From NCBI GenBank assembly GCA_045640565.1, contig JAZUFG010000059.1, positions 1-10,124 on the forward strand: DNA of 10,124 nucleotides. The letters are read 5' to 3'. This DNA comes from RGIG3159 sp045640565. Lineage in GTDB: Bacteria > Bacillota > Clostridia > Oscillospirales > Oscillospiraceae. A program made the position numbers and the translations under genes. This document shows, one piece after another, positions 1 to 6,214 of this stretch. Position 1 is the first letter of the stretch. Each line of letters opens with the position of its first letter. Under the pieces are notes generated by a model that saw only the letters and a program-made list of their open reading frames with translations, was not told the DNA's origin and did not search any database.

Positions 1-108
1 ATCCGTCTTGATTTTTAATAATTCCGGGAACTTTACTGAACGTTTTCTAAAATTTTATCACACATTTTTCGGCTTTGCAAGAACGGTTTCAAATTCAAAA
101 AGCTTCCA

Positions 109-205
109 GAATTATGGCAGAAAATCGGGAGCAATTTGCCCCAAAAAAGGCCGGAAAAAGGCCCGAAAAAGCCGGAAATGGTTACGGAAATAAACATTTG
201 ATTAA
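109..205 (+). repeat. Intergenic repeat, copy A
   Basis: First of four related intergenic blocks. Its first 29 bases (109-137, ending GGGAGCAATTT) match copy B at 1794-1822 with one mismatch. A purine-rich middle of alternating A-runs and GGCC/GCCGG words follows, then GGTTACGG at 180-187. The right end reads ACATTTGATT (194-203), shared with copy D but not with B or C. It lies just left of the minus-strand terminator of the symporter gene. No conserved reading frame spans all four copies. Confidence 0.8.
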
Positions 206-222
206 ATTTTCGGAAAAATGCG

Positions 223-264
223 AAAAAATCAAGAATGGGAGTGACCGATCAGGGCCACTCCCAT
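223..264 (-). terminator. Terminator of the symporter gene
   Basis: Read on the minus strand, GGGAGTGGCC pairs with GGTCACTCCC around the loop CTGATC, and TTCTTGATTTTTT follows. On the minus strand position 244/255 is a G-U pair; on the plus strand the same position is an A-C mismatch. The fold therefore favours leftward transcription. It starts 41 bases after the symporter stop codon. The T-run is slightly displaced from the stem, so efficiency is uncertain. Confidence 0.7.
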
Positions 265-305
265 GATTCGTATGTGTGAGGAATTATTCTTCCGTGTTGG
301 TTGCA

Positions 306-1694
306 TCAAGCCTCTTTCTTCTCATATCCCTGCGGGTAAATCAGGCTGAATACGACGAAGGCAACGAGGCCGGGAACACAGGGGAAGAAACCGCCCCAGG
401 ATGGGAAGGGCACGCCGCACCAGCCCAGCACCACAAACAACGCGCCCACGATGGCCGAAGCAATAGCACCGGCATTGGAACCCTTCTTCCAAAGAACACC
501 TCCGATGAAGGGCACAAAGCATGTCGCTGATATAAACGTCATACATTCATTGATAACGCCGAGGATGGAGCCGGAGCCAAGCGCCAGAAGGACAGCCGCG
601 GCGATGGTAAACACATTCAGTAAGAGTGTTATTCCTTTGAGTTTCTTTTCCGAATACTCCCGTTTCATCGTGTTCTGGAATACATCACGAATCACCATAC
701 TGCTGATGGCAAGAAGAAAGCTGTCAATGGTGGACATGACTGCGGCAAGGACGGCAGCAATAATGATGGCGGCAATGACGGGACTCAGATCATTCAGGAC
801 CACGCTGAAAAATGCGGAATCGCCCTGAATGCCGTAGACAGTGTTTGCATAGGAGCCGATAAAGGCGGGCATGATGGCAAGCGGAATCATGATAAGGAAA
901 GAAAGCAAGTGACCAAAAAAAGAAACACGTTCGCTTTTTGCCGAATTGATACGCATATACATGCCTTGCGATGTGAACTCGCTGAGAATGACGGGAACCG
1001 CCATGCCGAGGAAGGCAGCGAGGCTCATGCCCTTGAAATTCAGAGCATAGGGTGCGGCAGCCCCGGCTGCTTGTGCGCTTCTTATTGTGTCAATGGCGTC
1101 GTTTTTCAGGAGAACGACGGTAACGAGGAGGAGTCCACCCAAAATGATGCCGGTCTGTACGACCGAGGTGGCATAGGCGCCCCAAAGCCCAGACAACTGG
1201 GAATAGAGAAAAACGACCAACGCAATGGAAAGCAGCCCAAGTGTTCCGTTCAATCCGAGCGCTTCAAAGAGTGCTCTTCCGGCTATGAGCTGGCTTGCAA
1301 TGTAGCCAAAGAAGCTGACGGTGCTGAAGACATCAAAAAGAATTCCCGGTGTTTCACTTTGATAGCGTTCGCGGGCAAAATCCGCGTAAGACTGGTAGCC
1401 GCTGCGGTAGATGAAACGGTTAAGGACAAGGGCAATCACCAGGGCAGTACAAGCACATGCCAGACCGAAGGCCGAACCCGCAAGACCTGAGGTGCTTCCT
1501 GCCCCTGCGCCGCCGACAACAAAGCCGTTGCCGACATTCAATCCGACGCAGCCGCCGATGATGAGCAGCAGACCTGCCTTTCCGTCAATGGAAAGATAGC
1601 CGCTGAAAGTGCCTGCGTAGCGCCGCCCATACACGCCAATGAGAAACATGGCAATGAAATATATGACGATTACGATGGCAATGGTAGTGAGCAT
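306..1694 (-). CDS. Sodium:solute symporter (SSS) family transporter
   Basis: A 462-residue polytopic membrane protein of the solute:sodium symporter family (LeuT fold), which imports a small organic solute with Na+. It shows about 12-13 hydrophobic segments. The family signature MSTIDSFLLAISS lies at residues 320-332; in this family the Ser/Thr pair of that helix contributes to the Na2 site. Other family-like stretches are GGCVGLNVGNGF (47-58) and the GYQSYADFARERY loop (99-111). The ATG at 1694 is chosen because GGAGG lies 7 bases upstream and a good promoter lies beyond it; a longer in-frame form from 1781 would begin upstream of that promoter and has no clear ribosome binding site. The length is ordinary for the family. 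Proline, pantothenate, sugar and sialic acid carriers all share this fold, and the sequence does not reveal the substrate. It is monocistronic here and divergent from the exported protein. Confidence 0.9.
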   Translation of the reverse strand: MLTTIAIVIVIYFIAMFLIGVYGRRYAGTFSGYLSIDGKAGLLLIIGGCVGLNVGNGFVVGGAGAGSTSGLAGSAFGLACACTALVIALVLNRFIYRSGYQSYADFARERYQSETPGILFDVFSTVSFFGYIASQLIAGRALFEALGLNGTLGLLSIALVVFLYSQLSGLWGAYATSVVQTGIILGGLLLVTVVLLKNDAIDTIRSAQAAGAAAPYALNFKGMSLAAFLGMAVPVILSEFTSQGMYMRINSAKSERVSFFGHLLSFLIMIPLAIMPAFIGSYANTVYGIQGDSAFFSVVLNDLSPVIAAIIIAAVLAAVMSTIDSFLLAISSMVIRDVFQNTMKREYSEKKLKGITLLLNVFTIAAAVLLALGSGSILGVINECMTFISATCFVPFIGGVLWKKGSNAGAIASAIVGALFVVLGWCGVPFPSWGGFFPCVPGLVAFVVFSLIYPQGYEKKEA

Positions 1695-1725
1695 TTGTGT
1701 TCCTCCGAATGTGGTTATCACAGAA

Positions 1726-1754
1726 ATTATACTCCCGGGTTTTAGTATATGCAA
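1726..1754 (-). promoter_or_regulatory. Promoter of the symporter gene
   Basis: On the minus strand TTGCAT (1754-1749) and a perfect TATAAT (1731-1726) are separated by 17 bases. The -10 box ends 31 bases before the ATG at 1694, and GGAGG lies between them. This arrangement decides the start of the symporter gene. Confidence 0.75.
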
Positions 1755-1793
1755 TAAGAATGTAAAAAAGGAGAACAGCACCGTCCAAGAGCG

Positions 1794-1895
1794 GAATTAG
1801 GGCAGAAAATCGGGAGCAATTTTTCCTAAAAAAGGGCCCCAAAAAGCCGAAAATGGTTACGGGAAGATACAATGGTTACCGGAGAGAACGAAAAA
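1794..1895 (+). repeat. Intergenic repeat, copy B
   Basis: It begins with the 29-base block nearly identical to copy A (1794-1822). The A-rich GGGCCCC/AAAAAGCCG middle follows, then ATGGTTACGGGAAGATACA (1853-1871) and a second GGTTACC (1874-1880), so GGTTAC recurs with a 19-base period. The end, through GAACGAAAAA, matches copy C. It lies between the divergent promoters of the symporter and the exported protein. Minus-strand translation starts MYLPVTIFGF, as in copy D, but the frames diverge soon after. Confidence 0.8.
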
Positions 1896-1902
1896 TCGAT
1901 AA

Positions 1903-1931
1903 TTGATAACGGATAATTGCTGTGATAGAAT
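1903..1931 (+). promoter_or_regulatory. Promoter of the exported protein gene
   Basis: TTGATA (1903-1908) and TAGAAT (1926-1931) are 17 bases apart, with TGTGA just before the -10 box. The -10 ends 35 bases upstream of the ATG at 1967. The direct repeat GATAATTG overlaps or adjoins the -35 element. Confidence 0.65.
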
Positions 1932-1966
1932 AAAAGGTAATGAATAACAATTAGGAGCGTTTTATC

Positions 1967-2638
1967 ATGAAAAAAGTTGTCAGTTTACTTTTGGCATTGG
2001 TTTTAATGGTTGGGCTGCTGTCCACGGCTGTTTTTGCGGAAGAGGGAGAAGATTACGATGTCATTAGATTTGAAAAAGTATTAACCAAACAAAGCGATAA
2101 TGGCTTATTTACTCTTACCGCAAATTCGTCTGACGATGACGGCTGGTTCTGCGACGGTAGCGATACCCTCACGATAACTGCCGCGAAAGGCCTTACAATT
2201 ACACGCATTGAAGCTGAGATTAGTTATCATTATTATTCTTACGGTGAAGTCGGTGTCAGCGGCACCGCATTTAAGGAAAAATACCCGGAGAAGGACGGCG
2301 ATACCGTCACCGTGTCCAACATCAACAGTTCAGAGTTTTCCTTTACAGGAGGTACCGAATATATCCAACTTAAAGACATTACGGTCTACTATACAGGAAC
2401 ACACACCCACGACTATCAGCCTACAGTTTATACATGTCAGAGTTGCGGTAAGGAAGCGCCTGCGGGCTATGTCCCCGAAGTCCCCGGCGGAAGCACCGCT
2501 TCCACCCTGTCCCAGGGCAATATGACCATCGTTGTCGGTGTCGCTTGCGCTGCGGTCTTCGGCTTTGGCGGCTTCTTGCTCGGCAAGAAGAAAAAGCCGG
2601 CAGCGGCTAGCGGGGCAAATAGCGAAGACGAAGAATAA
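1967..2638 (+). CDS. Exported protein with C-terminal membrane anchor
   Basis: A 223-residue protein of unknown function. Residues 1-24 form a signal peptide (MKK, a hydrophobic core, then a VFA cleavage site before EE). Residues 30-145 are acidic and rich in Thr, Ser and Tyr, with a beta-sandwich-like pattern. A HTHDY stretch (147-150 region) and CQSC (157-160) follow, a short pattern seen in many exported Firmicutes proteins and possibly a small metal site. After a Pro/Gly/Ser linker come a hydrophobic segment (about 186-206), KKKK and an acidic tail. The hydrophobic segment plus basic stop-transfer sequence resembles a cell-wall sorting tail, but no LPXTG is seen, so membrane anchoring is the simpler reading. 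AGGAG lies 11 bases before the ATG. It has its own promoter and terminator. Export is confident; function is unknown. Confidence 0.85.
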   Translation: MKKVVSLLLALVLMVGLLSTAVFAEEGEDYDVIRFEKVLTKQSDNGLFTLTANSSDDDGWFCDGSDTLTITAAKGLTITRIEAEISYHYYSYGEVGVSGTAFKEKYPEKDGDTVTVSNINSSEFSFTGGTEYIQLKDITVYYTGTHTHDYQPTVYTCQSCGKEAPAGYVPEVPGGSTASTLSQGNMTIVVGVACAAVFGFGGFLLGKKKKPAAASGANSEDEE

Positions 2639-2681
2639 GGCATAAAGATTGTGAAAAAGAAGAAATAAAGCTATTATGAGG

Positions 2682-2709
2682 AAGAGCCTGCGAAAGCAGG
2701 CTCTTTTTT
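2682..2709 (+). terminator. Terminator of the exported protein gene
   Basis: AAGAGCCTGC (2682-2691) pairs perfectly with GCAGGCTCTT (2696-2705) around a GAAA tetraloop, and further Ts follow to 2709. It starts 44 bases after the stop codon. This is a textbook intrinsic terminator. Confidence 0.93.
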
Positions 2710-2718
2710 GTTCGTGCG

Positions 2719-2816
2719 TTACGGCAAAAAATCGGGAGCAATTTGCCTCAAAAAAAGGTGGGAAAAGACGGAAAGGGTTACGGGAGGATACAAGGGTTAC
2801 CGAGGAGAAACGAAAA
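2719..2816 (+). repeat. Intergenic repeat, copy C
   Basis: GGCAAAAAATCGGGAGCAAT starts the conserved head at 2723. The A-rich middle is diverged. GGTTAC appears at 2776-2781 and again at 2795-2800, the same 19-base period as in copy B, and the right end GAAACGAAAAAG also matches B. It begins right after the terminator of the exported protein and ends against the hairpin at 2818-2835. Confidence 0.8.
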
Positions 2817-2835
2817 AGGGACGCAAATGCGTCCC
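2811..2835 (-). terminator. Orphan terminator-like hairpin, minus strand
   Basis: GGGACGC (2818-2824) pairs with GCGTCCC (2829-2835) around a four-base loop. On the minus strand it is followed by TTTTTCG, a good intrinsic terminator layout; on the plus strand the next bases are CCGTTCGG. No credible minus-strand gene lies to its right, since that strand is antisense to the ATPase gene. It may block antisense or readthrough transcription. Confidence 0.55.
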
Positions 2836-2880
2836 CCGTTCGGTTTTATATGCGGTTTGCAAGACAAAAGAGCAAAGAAG

Positions 2881-2980
2881 CTTCGGCTAATTTGTAAAAT
2901 AATTATGAAATAGCCGAAAAATTGTTTGAGATTTTTCAAGGTTTCGGCTATAATATATTCACAGTGAAAAATAGCCGAAA
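2881..2980. promoter_or_regulatory. Four-box inverted repeat array, probable operator
   Basis: Boxes lie at 2881-2889 (CTTCGGCTA), 2911-2919 (TAGCCGAAA), 2942-2950 (TTTCGGCTA) and 2972-2980 (TAGCCGAAA). They alternate in orientation, with centre-to-centre distances of 30, 31 and 30 bases, about three helical turns. Each inverted pair has the same 21-base spacer. Box 3 overlaps the first two bases of the -10 element, and box 4 directly abuts the ribosome binding site. A bound protein here would be expected to repress the ATPase gene. Confidence 0.7.
2926..2954 (+). promoter_or_regulatory. Promoter of the ATPase gene
   Basis: TTGAGA (2926-2931) and a perfect TATAAT (2949-2954) are separated by 17 bases. 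The -10 box ends 37 bases before the ATG at 2992. It is embedded in the four-box array, whose third box overlaps the -10. Confidence 0.8.
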
Positions 2981-2991
2981 GAGGTGCTGAT

Positions 2992-4215
2992 ATGGAGTAT
3001 ATTGTCAGAAGTTTAGAGAAAGTAATAAAAGAGGTTACAAAGGAATACCCGGTTGTTCTTGTAACGGGTCCAAGGCAAGTCGGAAAGACCACCATGCTTC
3101 AAAAGATGATGGAAGGGACAAACAGAAACTATGTTTCCTTAGATGACCTGAATGAAAGGAGTCTTGCTAAGACTGATCCGCAGCTCTTTCTTGAGCTGCA
3201 TAAGCCGCCCGTACTGATAGACGAAGTTCAATATGCGCCGGAGCTGTTTACCTATATCAAAATATACGCGGATACGCACCATGAGGCGGGCGACTTCTGG
3301 CTCACCGGGTCACAGATATTTAAGCTGATGAAAGGCGTACAAGAATCGTTAGCAGGGCGTGTTGCGGTGTTATCGATGACAACACTATCTCAGGCAGAAA
3401 TTTCGGGAGCGCAGGCGTCCCCCTTGCGTATTGATCTGGCCGAGCTGAAAGCACGGGAACAAAACAGAAAAGAACTTGATGTCCAAGGCATTTTTGAAAG
3501 GATTTTTAAGGGGTCCATGCCCGGAGTAGTCAGTGGGCAAAATACCAACAGCAGAATATTCTATTCCAGCTATCTGTCCACTTATATTGAACGTGACGTA
3601 AAAGAACTTTCCGGTGCCATAGATTCTTTGAAATTTTTACGGTTTATTACGGCAGCTGCCGCAAGGTGCTCTCAAATGCTGAACATTTCCGATATTGCAC
3701 AGGATGCGGACATTAACCAAAAGCAGGCAAAGGACTGGCTTCATATTCTTGAGACACTGGGAATCATTTTTTATTTGCATCCCTATTCCAATAATCTTTT
3801 GAAGCGCCTTGTGAAAACGCCGAAGCTCTATTTTTACGATACGGGACTTGTGTGCTATCTGACAAAGTGGACAAGCGCGGCTGTGCTTGAAAGCGGAGCG
3901 ATGAACGGAGCAATTTTAGAGAACTATGTTGTATCCGAAATTGCAAAAACAAATCTGAATTCAGGTATTGAGCCTGCCATGTATTATTACAGAGATAAAG
4001 ACAGCAAGGAGATAGATGTCGTATTAGAGCAAGATGGAGAACTGAATCCTATTGAAATCAAAAAGACTTCAAACCCCGGAACAGAGCTTACAAAAGTGTT
4101 TTCTTTGCTTGATAAAGCTTCCGTGCCGAGAGGAAAAGGTGCGATCGTTTGTATGAAGCCATCTGTCGGGGCTGTTGACAGGAACAATTATATAATTCCT
4201 GTTTGGGTGCTTTGA
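2992..4215 (+). CDS. AAA ATPase of the AAA_14/DUF4143 type
   Basis: A 407-residue protein of the widespread family with an N-terminal AAA ATPase and a C-terminal DUF4143 domain. The Walker A motif GPRQVGKTT is at residues 26-34, Walker B VLIDEVQ at 74-80, and a sensor-like LTGSQ at 104-108. Residues from about 210 to 300 look like a winged-helix segment (NISDIAQDADINQKQAKDWL). The C-terminal part has GAILENYVVSE (306-316) and E-I-D (340-342) followed by E-I-K (355-357), the layout of a PD-(D/E)XK nuclease-like core. GAGGTG lies 5 bases before the ATG. The length is typical. The cellular role of the family is not settled; it is common near mobile and defence-type genes. It is a single-gene unit with its own promoter under the four-box array. 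Confidence 0.92.
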   Translation: MEYIVRSLEKVIKEVTKEYPVVLVTGPRQVGKTTMLQKMMEGTNRNYVSLDDLNERSLAKTDPQLFLELHKPPVLIDEVQYAPELFTYIKIYADTHHEAGDFWLTGSQIFKLMKGVQESLAGRVAVLSMTTLSQAEISGAQASPLRIDLAELKAREQNRKELDVQGIFERIFKGSMPGVVSGQNTNSRIFYSSYLSTYIERDVKELSGAIDSLKFLRFITAAAARCSQMLNISDIAQDADINQKQAKDWLHILETLGIIFYLHPYSNNLLKRLVKTPKLYFYDTGLVCYLTKWTSAAVLESGAMNGAILENYVVSEIAKTNLNSGIEPAMYYYRDKDSKEIDVVLEQDGELNPIEIKKTSNPGTELTKVFSLLDKASVPRGKGAIVCMKPSVGAVDRNNYIIPVWVL

Positions 4216-4249
4216 ACGAACAGCGCCCTGGATCTTGTAGGGAACATTT

Positions 4250-4330
4250 TCATAAGAAAACACAGCGCAATTTGCCCCCCAAAAGGCCCGAAAAAGGCGA
4301 AAAGGGTTACGGGAAGATACATTTGATTGC
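4250..4330 (+). repeat. Intergenic repeat, copy D
   Basis: The head is the most diverged (AAGAAAACACAGCGCAATTT), but GCAATTTGCC, GGCCCGAAAAAGGC and GGGTTACGGGAAGATAC (4304-4320) are clear. The right end ACATTTGATT (4319-4328) matches copy A, not B or C. It lies between the convergent ATPase and toxin genes, just left of the shared hairpin at 4368-4391. Confidence 0.78.
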
Positions 4331-4360
4331 ATTCGCCGTCCCTTGTTTCCACCGTACCGA

Positions 4361-4400
4361 TAAAAGCGAGCAAGGCAATTTAGCCTTGCTCATTTCTTTA
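4361..4400. terminator. Probable bidirectional terminator
   Basis: GAGCAAGGC (4368-4376) pairs perfectly with GCCTTGCTC (4383-4391) around AATTTA. On the minus strand the hairpin is followed by GCTTTTATC, immediately after the toxin stop codon. On the plus strand it is followed by ATTTCTTTA. Lying between convergent genes, it probably ends both the toxin operon and the ATPase transcript. Confidence 0.75.
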
Positions 4401-4730
4401 ATCCGATTCGCTCGTTTTTATTATGTTCGGAATGTCTCTTTTACCATAGATAATGCGCACTACATCTATTGTGGCCATTTCTTCACCGACTATGTAAAAA
4501 ATGATGAAGTTATCTACAGGAAGTTGCCGCATTCCTTGGCTTGACCAAGGCTCCCATTCAACTGCTTTATACCGTTTTGGAAAAGCAGATAGAGAACGAA
4601 TCTCGTCACGAATTCGCTTGATTTGGGCAACAGCAACGCCATGTGCGCCTAATTCAAGAGAAATATAGTCGTAAATATCTTCCAAATCCTGTAAGGCATC
4701 GTAGGTATAATGGATTGAGTAGCTATCCAT
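4398..4730 (-). CDS. RelE/ParE-family toxin of a type II toxin-antitoxin pair
   Basis: A 110-residue protein of the RelE/ParE superfamily. The N-terminal YTYDALQDLEDIYDYISLEL (8-27) has the helix-rich pattern of ParE-type toxins. SLSAFPKRY (47-55), GMRQLPVDNFIIFYIV (66-81) and VVRIIYGKRDI (90-100) are the usual C-terminal strands of the fold. RelE members cut mRNA on the ribosome and ParE members poison gyrase; the sequence alone does not decide which, though the pattern leans to ParE. The ATG at 4730 shares one base with the antitoxin stop codon (TGATG), with AAGGAG a few bases upstream inside the antitoxin gene; a TTG one codon earlier is the alternative. Overlap with the antitoxin indicates translational coupling. 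Confidence 0.88.
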   Translation of the reverse strand: MDSYSIHYTYDALQDLEDIYDYISLELGAHGVAVAQIKRIRDEIRSLSAFPKRYKAVEWEPWSSQGMRQLPVDNFIIFYIVGEEMATIDVVRIIYGKRDIPNIIKTSESD

Positions 4731-5035
4731 CAAATTCCATACTCCTTGTTCAGAATTGAATCTACCTCATCCGCAGAATAAAGCCTTCCGGCCTGAATGG
4801 AATCATAACCCTTCCGAAGTTCTTCATTTAATTGCTCTCTGGTCATTTCATCCAAGGAGAGAGGTTTGCGCGCCGGAAGCTTGATCGCAAAAGGAATACT
4901 TTTCGTCAGTTTTATTTGGTTATACAGCATTTGAACAGCAGTTGAAGGTGTTACTCCAAGCTGAGCAAGAATTGCCTCGACTTCAGTCTTTAGTTCCGGT
5001 TCAATTCGAGCGTACACAGCAGCAGTGTTAGCCAT
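4730..5035 (-). CDS. RelB/DinJ-family antitoxin
   Basis: A 101-residue protein that would neutralise the downstream toxin and normally represses its own operon. The N-terminal half (VYARIEPELKTEVEAILAQL, 7-26, then GVTPSTAVQMLYNQI and IPFAIKLP) is the ribbon-helix-helix DinJ/RelB pattern. The C-terminal half (about 58-101) is charged and probably wraps the toxin. The ATG at 5035 is preferred because AAGGAGG lies 8 bases before it; a form starting 11 residues earlier would begin within the promoter -10 region. It is the first gene of a two-gene operon. Confidence 0.88.
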   Translation of the reverse strand: MANTAAVYARIEPELKTEVEAILAQLGVTPSTAVQMLYNQIKLTKSIPFAIKLPARKPLSLDEMTREQLNEELRKGYDSIQAGRLYSADEVDSILNKEYGI

Positions 5036-5066
5036 ATTATCAACCTCCTTGTATTTACTATATGAC

Positions 5067-5096
5067 ATTATACGGCTAAACAGATAAAAATGTCAA
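5067..5096 (-). promoter_or_regulatory. Promoter of the toxin-antitoxin operon
   Basis: On the minus strand a perfect TTGACA (5096-5091) and a perfect TATAAT (5072-5067) are separated by 18 bases. This is the strongest consensus promoter in the window, as is usual for autorepressed toxin-antitoxin operons. No clean operator palindrome was recognised. Confidence 0.85.
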
Positions 5097-5217
5097 GTAA
5101 TTTGCAGACAATAGCAAGCAGAAAAGGCGCGGTGCCTTGCCTCATCGGGAGATTTTTCGTTCTAAAGGAAAGAGAGCTTTTCATACAAAAAGAGGAGCGC
5201 CGTGCGCAGTTTTTTTA

Positions 5218-6204
5218 TCACGAAAACAGAGGGGCAAAGAAAGCATCTATGTTTTCAAGGGGAGCCCCTGCCGGGATATCACATCCGGAGGAGAGGATCC
5301 AATTGGGGAAATCCCCGCACTCCCGAATCAAATCCGAAACGGAAGCGGAAACCTTTTCCGGGGATTTTTCATTGGAAAGCAGGGCAGGGCTCAGATTCCC
5401 CAAGACCGGGACATCCTTCGGGAAAGCCTCCAGGAGCTTTTTCAGCTCCGCGTGGTTCCCGAAATGATAGGCCGCACATCCGGTGTATAAAATCTCCGGA
5501 ACCAGGCGGTTCACATCCGTCCCGCAGTTATGGTAGATAATGGGAAAATCCGGGGTTTGAAGCTGCCGGGTGATCCCGAGAAGATATTCTGAAGAAAACT
5601 CTTTCATCAGAGCCGGGGAAAGCATCCCTGCCAGGGGTTCCGCAAGGATCACCCCATCTGCGCCGGCGTCCCGGAGGGCCGAGATATAGTTCATCAGGAA
5701 ATCCGCGGATTTTTTCAGAACGGTGTGGACCATATCCGGCTCCTCATAGCAATCCAGCAGGATCTCGTTCACATTCATCAGTCTTCCCGCCAGAGAGAAG
5801 GGGCCGATGCAATTCGCCAAAAGGGGCTTATCCTTGATTTTCTTTTTCGCCAGGCGGATGCTCTCTATTACTTTGGGGCATCTTCCCGCCCGAATATCCG
5901 GGACGGCCAAAGCCTCTGCGTCATCCGGGTCCGAAAGCAACTGCCCCGTGATCGTGGGCACATTTCCTTCCGAAAAAACAGCATGGGCGCCAAAGGCCTC
6001 CGCCTCCACGGAAAGGTCCATATAGCCCATGGCAGCCGGCATGGGAAAACGCTCCGAAATCAGGCGGATCCCCTCCGCCTGCAGCTCCGGATCCGAAAGA
6101 AGGGAAGAAAGCGGAAGCTTCAAAAGGGAAATTGCGGGATAAGAAAGCAGAGGCAGCGCAGACCGCTGCTCCCCGCCTATCAGTTGATTCATCCAAGAAT
6201 TCAT
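5218..6204 (-). CDS. UroD-superfamily corrinoid methyltransferase (MtaA/MtbA-like)
   Basis: A 328-residue TIM-barrel protein of the uroporphyrinogen decarboxylase superfamily. Its relatives MtaA and MtbA move a methyl group from a methylated corrinoid protein to a thiol or other acceptor. The zinc-site pattern of that branch is present: H225 and C227 in YHNCGTD, and C308 in SSGCDIP (the H-x-C...C arrangement). NCIGPFSLAG (131-140) and GVILAEPLAG (184-193) also fit. The upstream gene is a corrinoid protein, which supports methyl transfer over heme synthesis. The ATG at 6204 is chosen for GAGG 7 bases upstream; an in-frame TTG at 6216 lies in the terminator T-run. A terminator-like hairpin separates it from the corrinoid gene, so it may be expressed at a lower level. 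The acceptor (coenzyme M-like thiol, tetrahydrofolate or other) is not determined. Confidence 0.85.
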   Translation of the reverse strand: MNSWMNQLIGGEQRSALPLLSYPAISLLKLPLSSLLSDPELQAEGIRLISERFPMPAAMGYMDLSVEAEAFGAHAVFSEGNVPTITGQLLSDPDDAEALAVPDIRAGRCPKVIESIRLAKKKIKDKPLLANCIGPFSLAGRLMNVNEILLDCYEEPDMVHTVLKKSADFLMNYISALRDAGADGVILAEPLAGMLSPALMKEFSSEYLLGITRQLQTPDFPIIYHNCGTDVNRLVPEILYTGCAAYHFGNHAELKKLLEAFPKDVPVLGNLSPALLSNEKSPEKVSASVSDLIRECGDFPNWILSSGCDIPAGAPLENIDAFFAPLFS

Positions 6205-6214
6205 AATTAACCTC

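Larger units (their letters stand above)
1..305. other. Intergenic region with no credible gene
   Basis: No open reading frame here has a convincing ribosome binding site or a recognisable product. The stretch is A/T-rich. It holds repeat copy A (109-205) and the hairpin that probably ends the symporter transcript (223-264). Nothing is recognised in 1-108; the right end of a gene outside the window could end just before it. Confidence 0.6.

Noticed and set aside
306..1694. Symporter as the sialic acid transporter for the right-hand genes
   Set aside because: The family includes sialic acid carriers, but the gene is over 3.5 kb from the sugar genes, has its own promoter without the shared 12-mer, and shows no substrate-diagnostic motif.
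2778..3095. Minus-strand open reading frame of 105 residues over the ATPase start
   Set aside because: It is antisense to the strongly supported ATPase, crosses its promoter array and repeat C, and has no recognisable domain.
4188..4373. Minus-strand frame starting MYLPVTLFAFFGPF inside repeat D, with a similar frame in repeat B
   Set aside because: The shared residues come from the DNA repeat. The frame shifts between copies after about 14 residues, and copy C has no in-frame ATG, so there is no evidence of protein-level selection.
5073..5078. CGGCTA next to the -10 box of the toxin-antitoxin promoter, like the ATPase operator boxes
   Set aside because: It is a single 6-base match in a different arrangement, with no partner box at 30 bases, so shared regulation is not supported.
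5124..5138. Possible terminator of the methyltransferase gene (AAGGC/GCCTT) and a GCGC/GCGC hairpin near 5193-5205
   Set aside because: Stems are only 4-5 bp and the T-runs are weak or point the wrong way, so neither is a confident terminator.
5144..5151. ATCGGGAG followed by ATTTTTC, resembling the head of the intergenic repeat
   Set aside because: Only about 15 bases resemble the repeat and the A-rich middle and GGTTAC end are absent. It could be a remnant but is within chance similarity.
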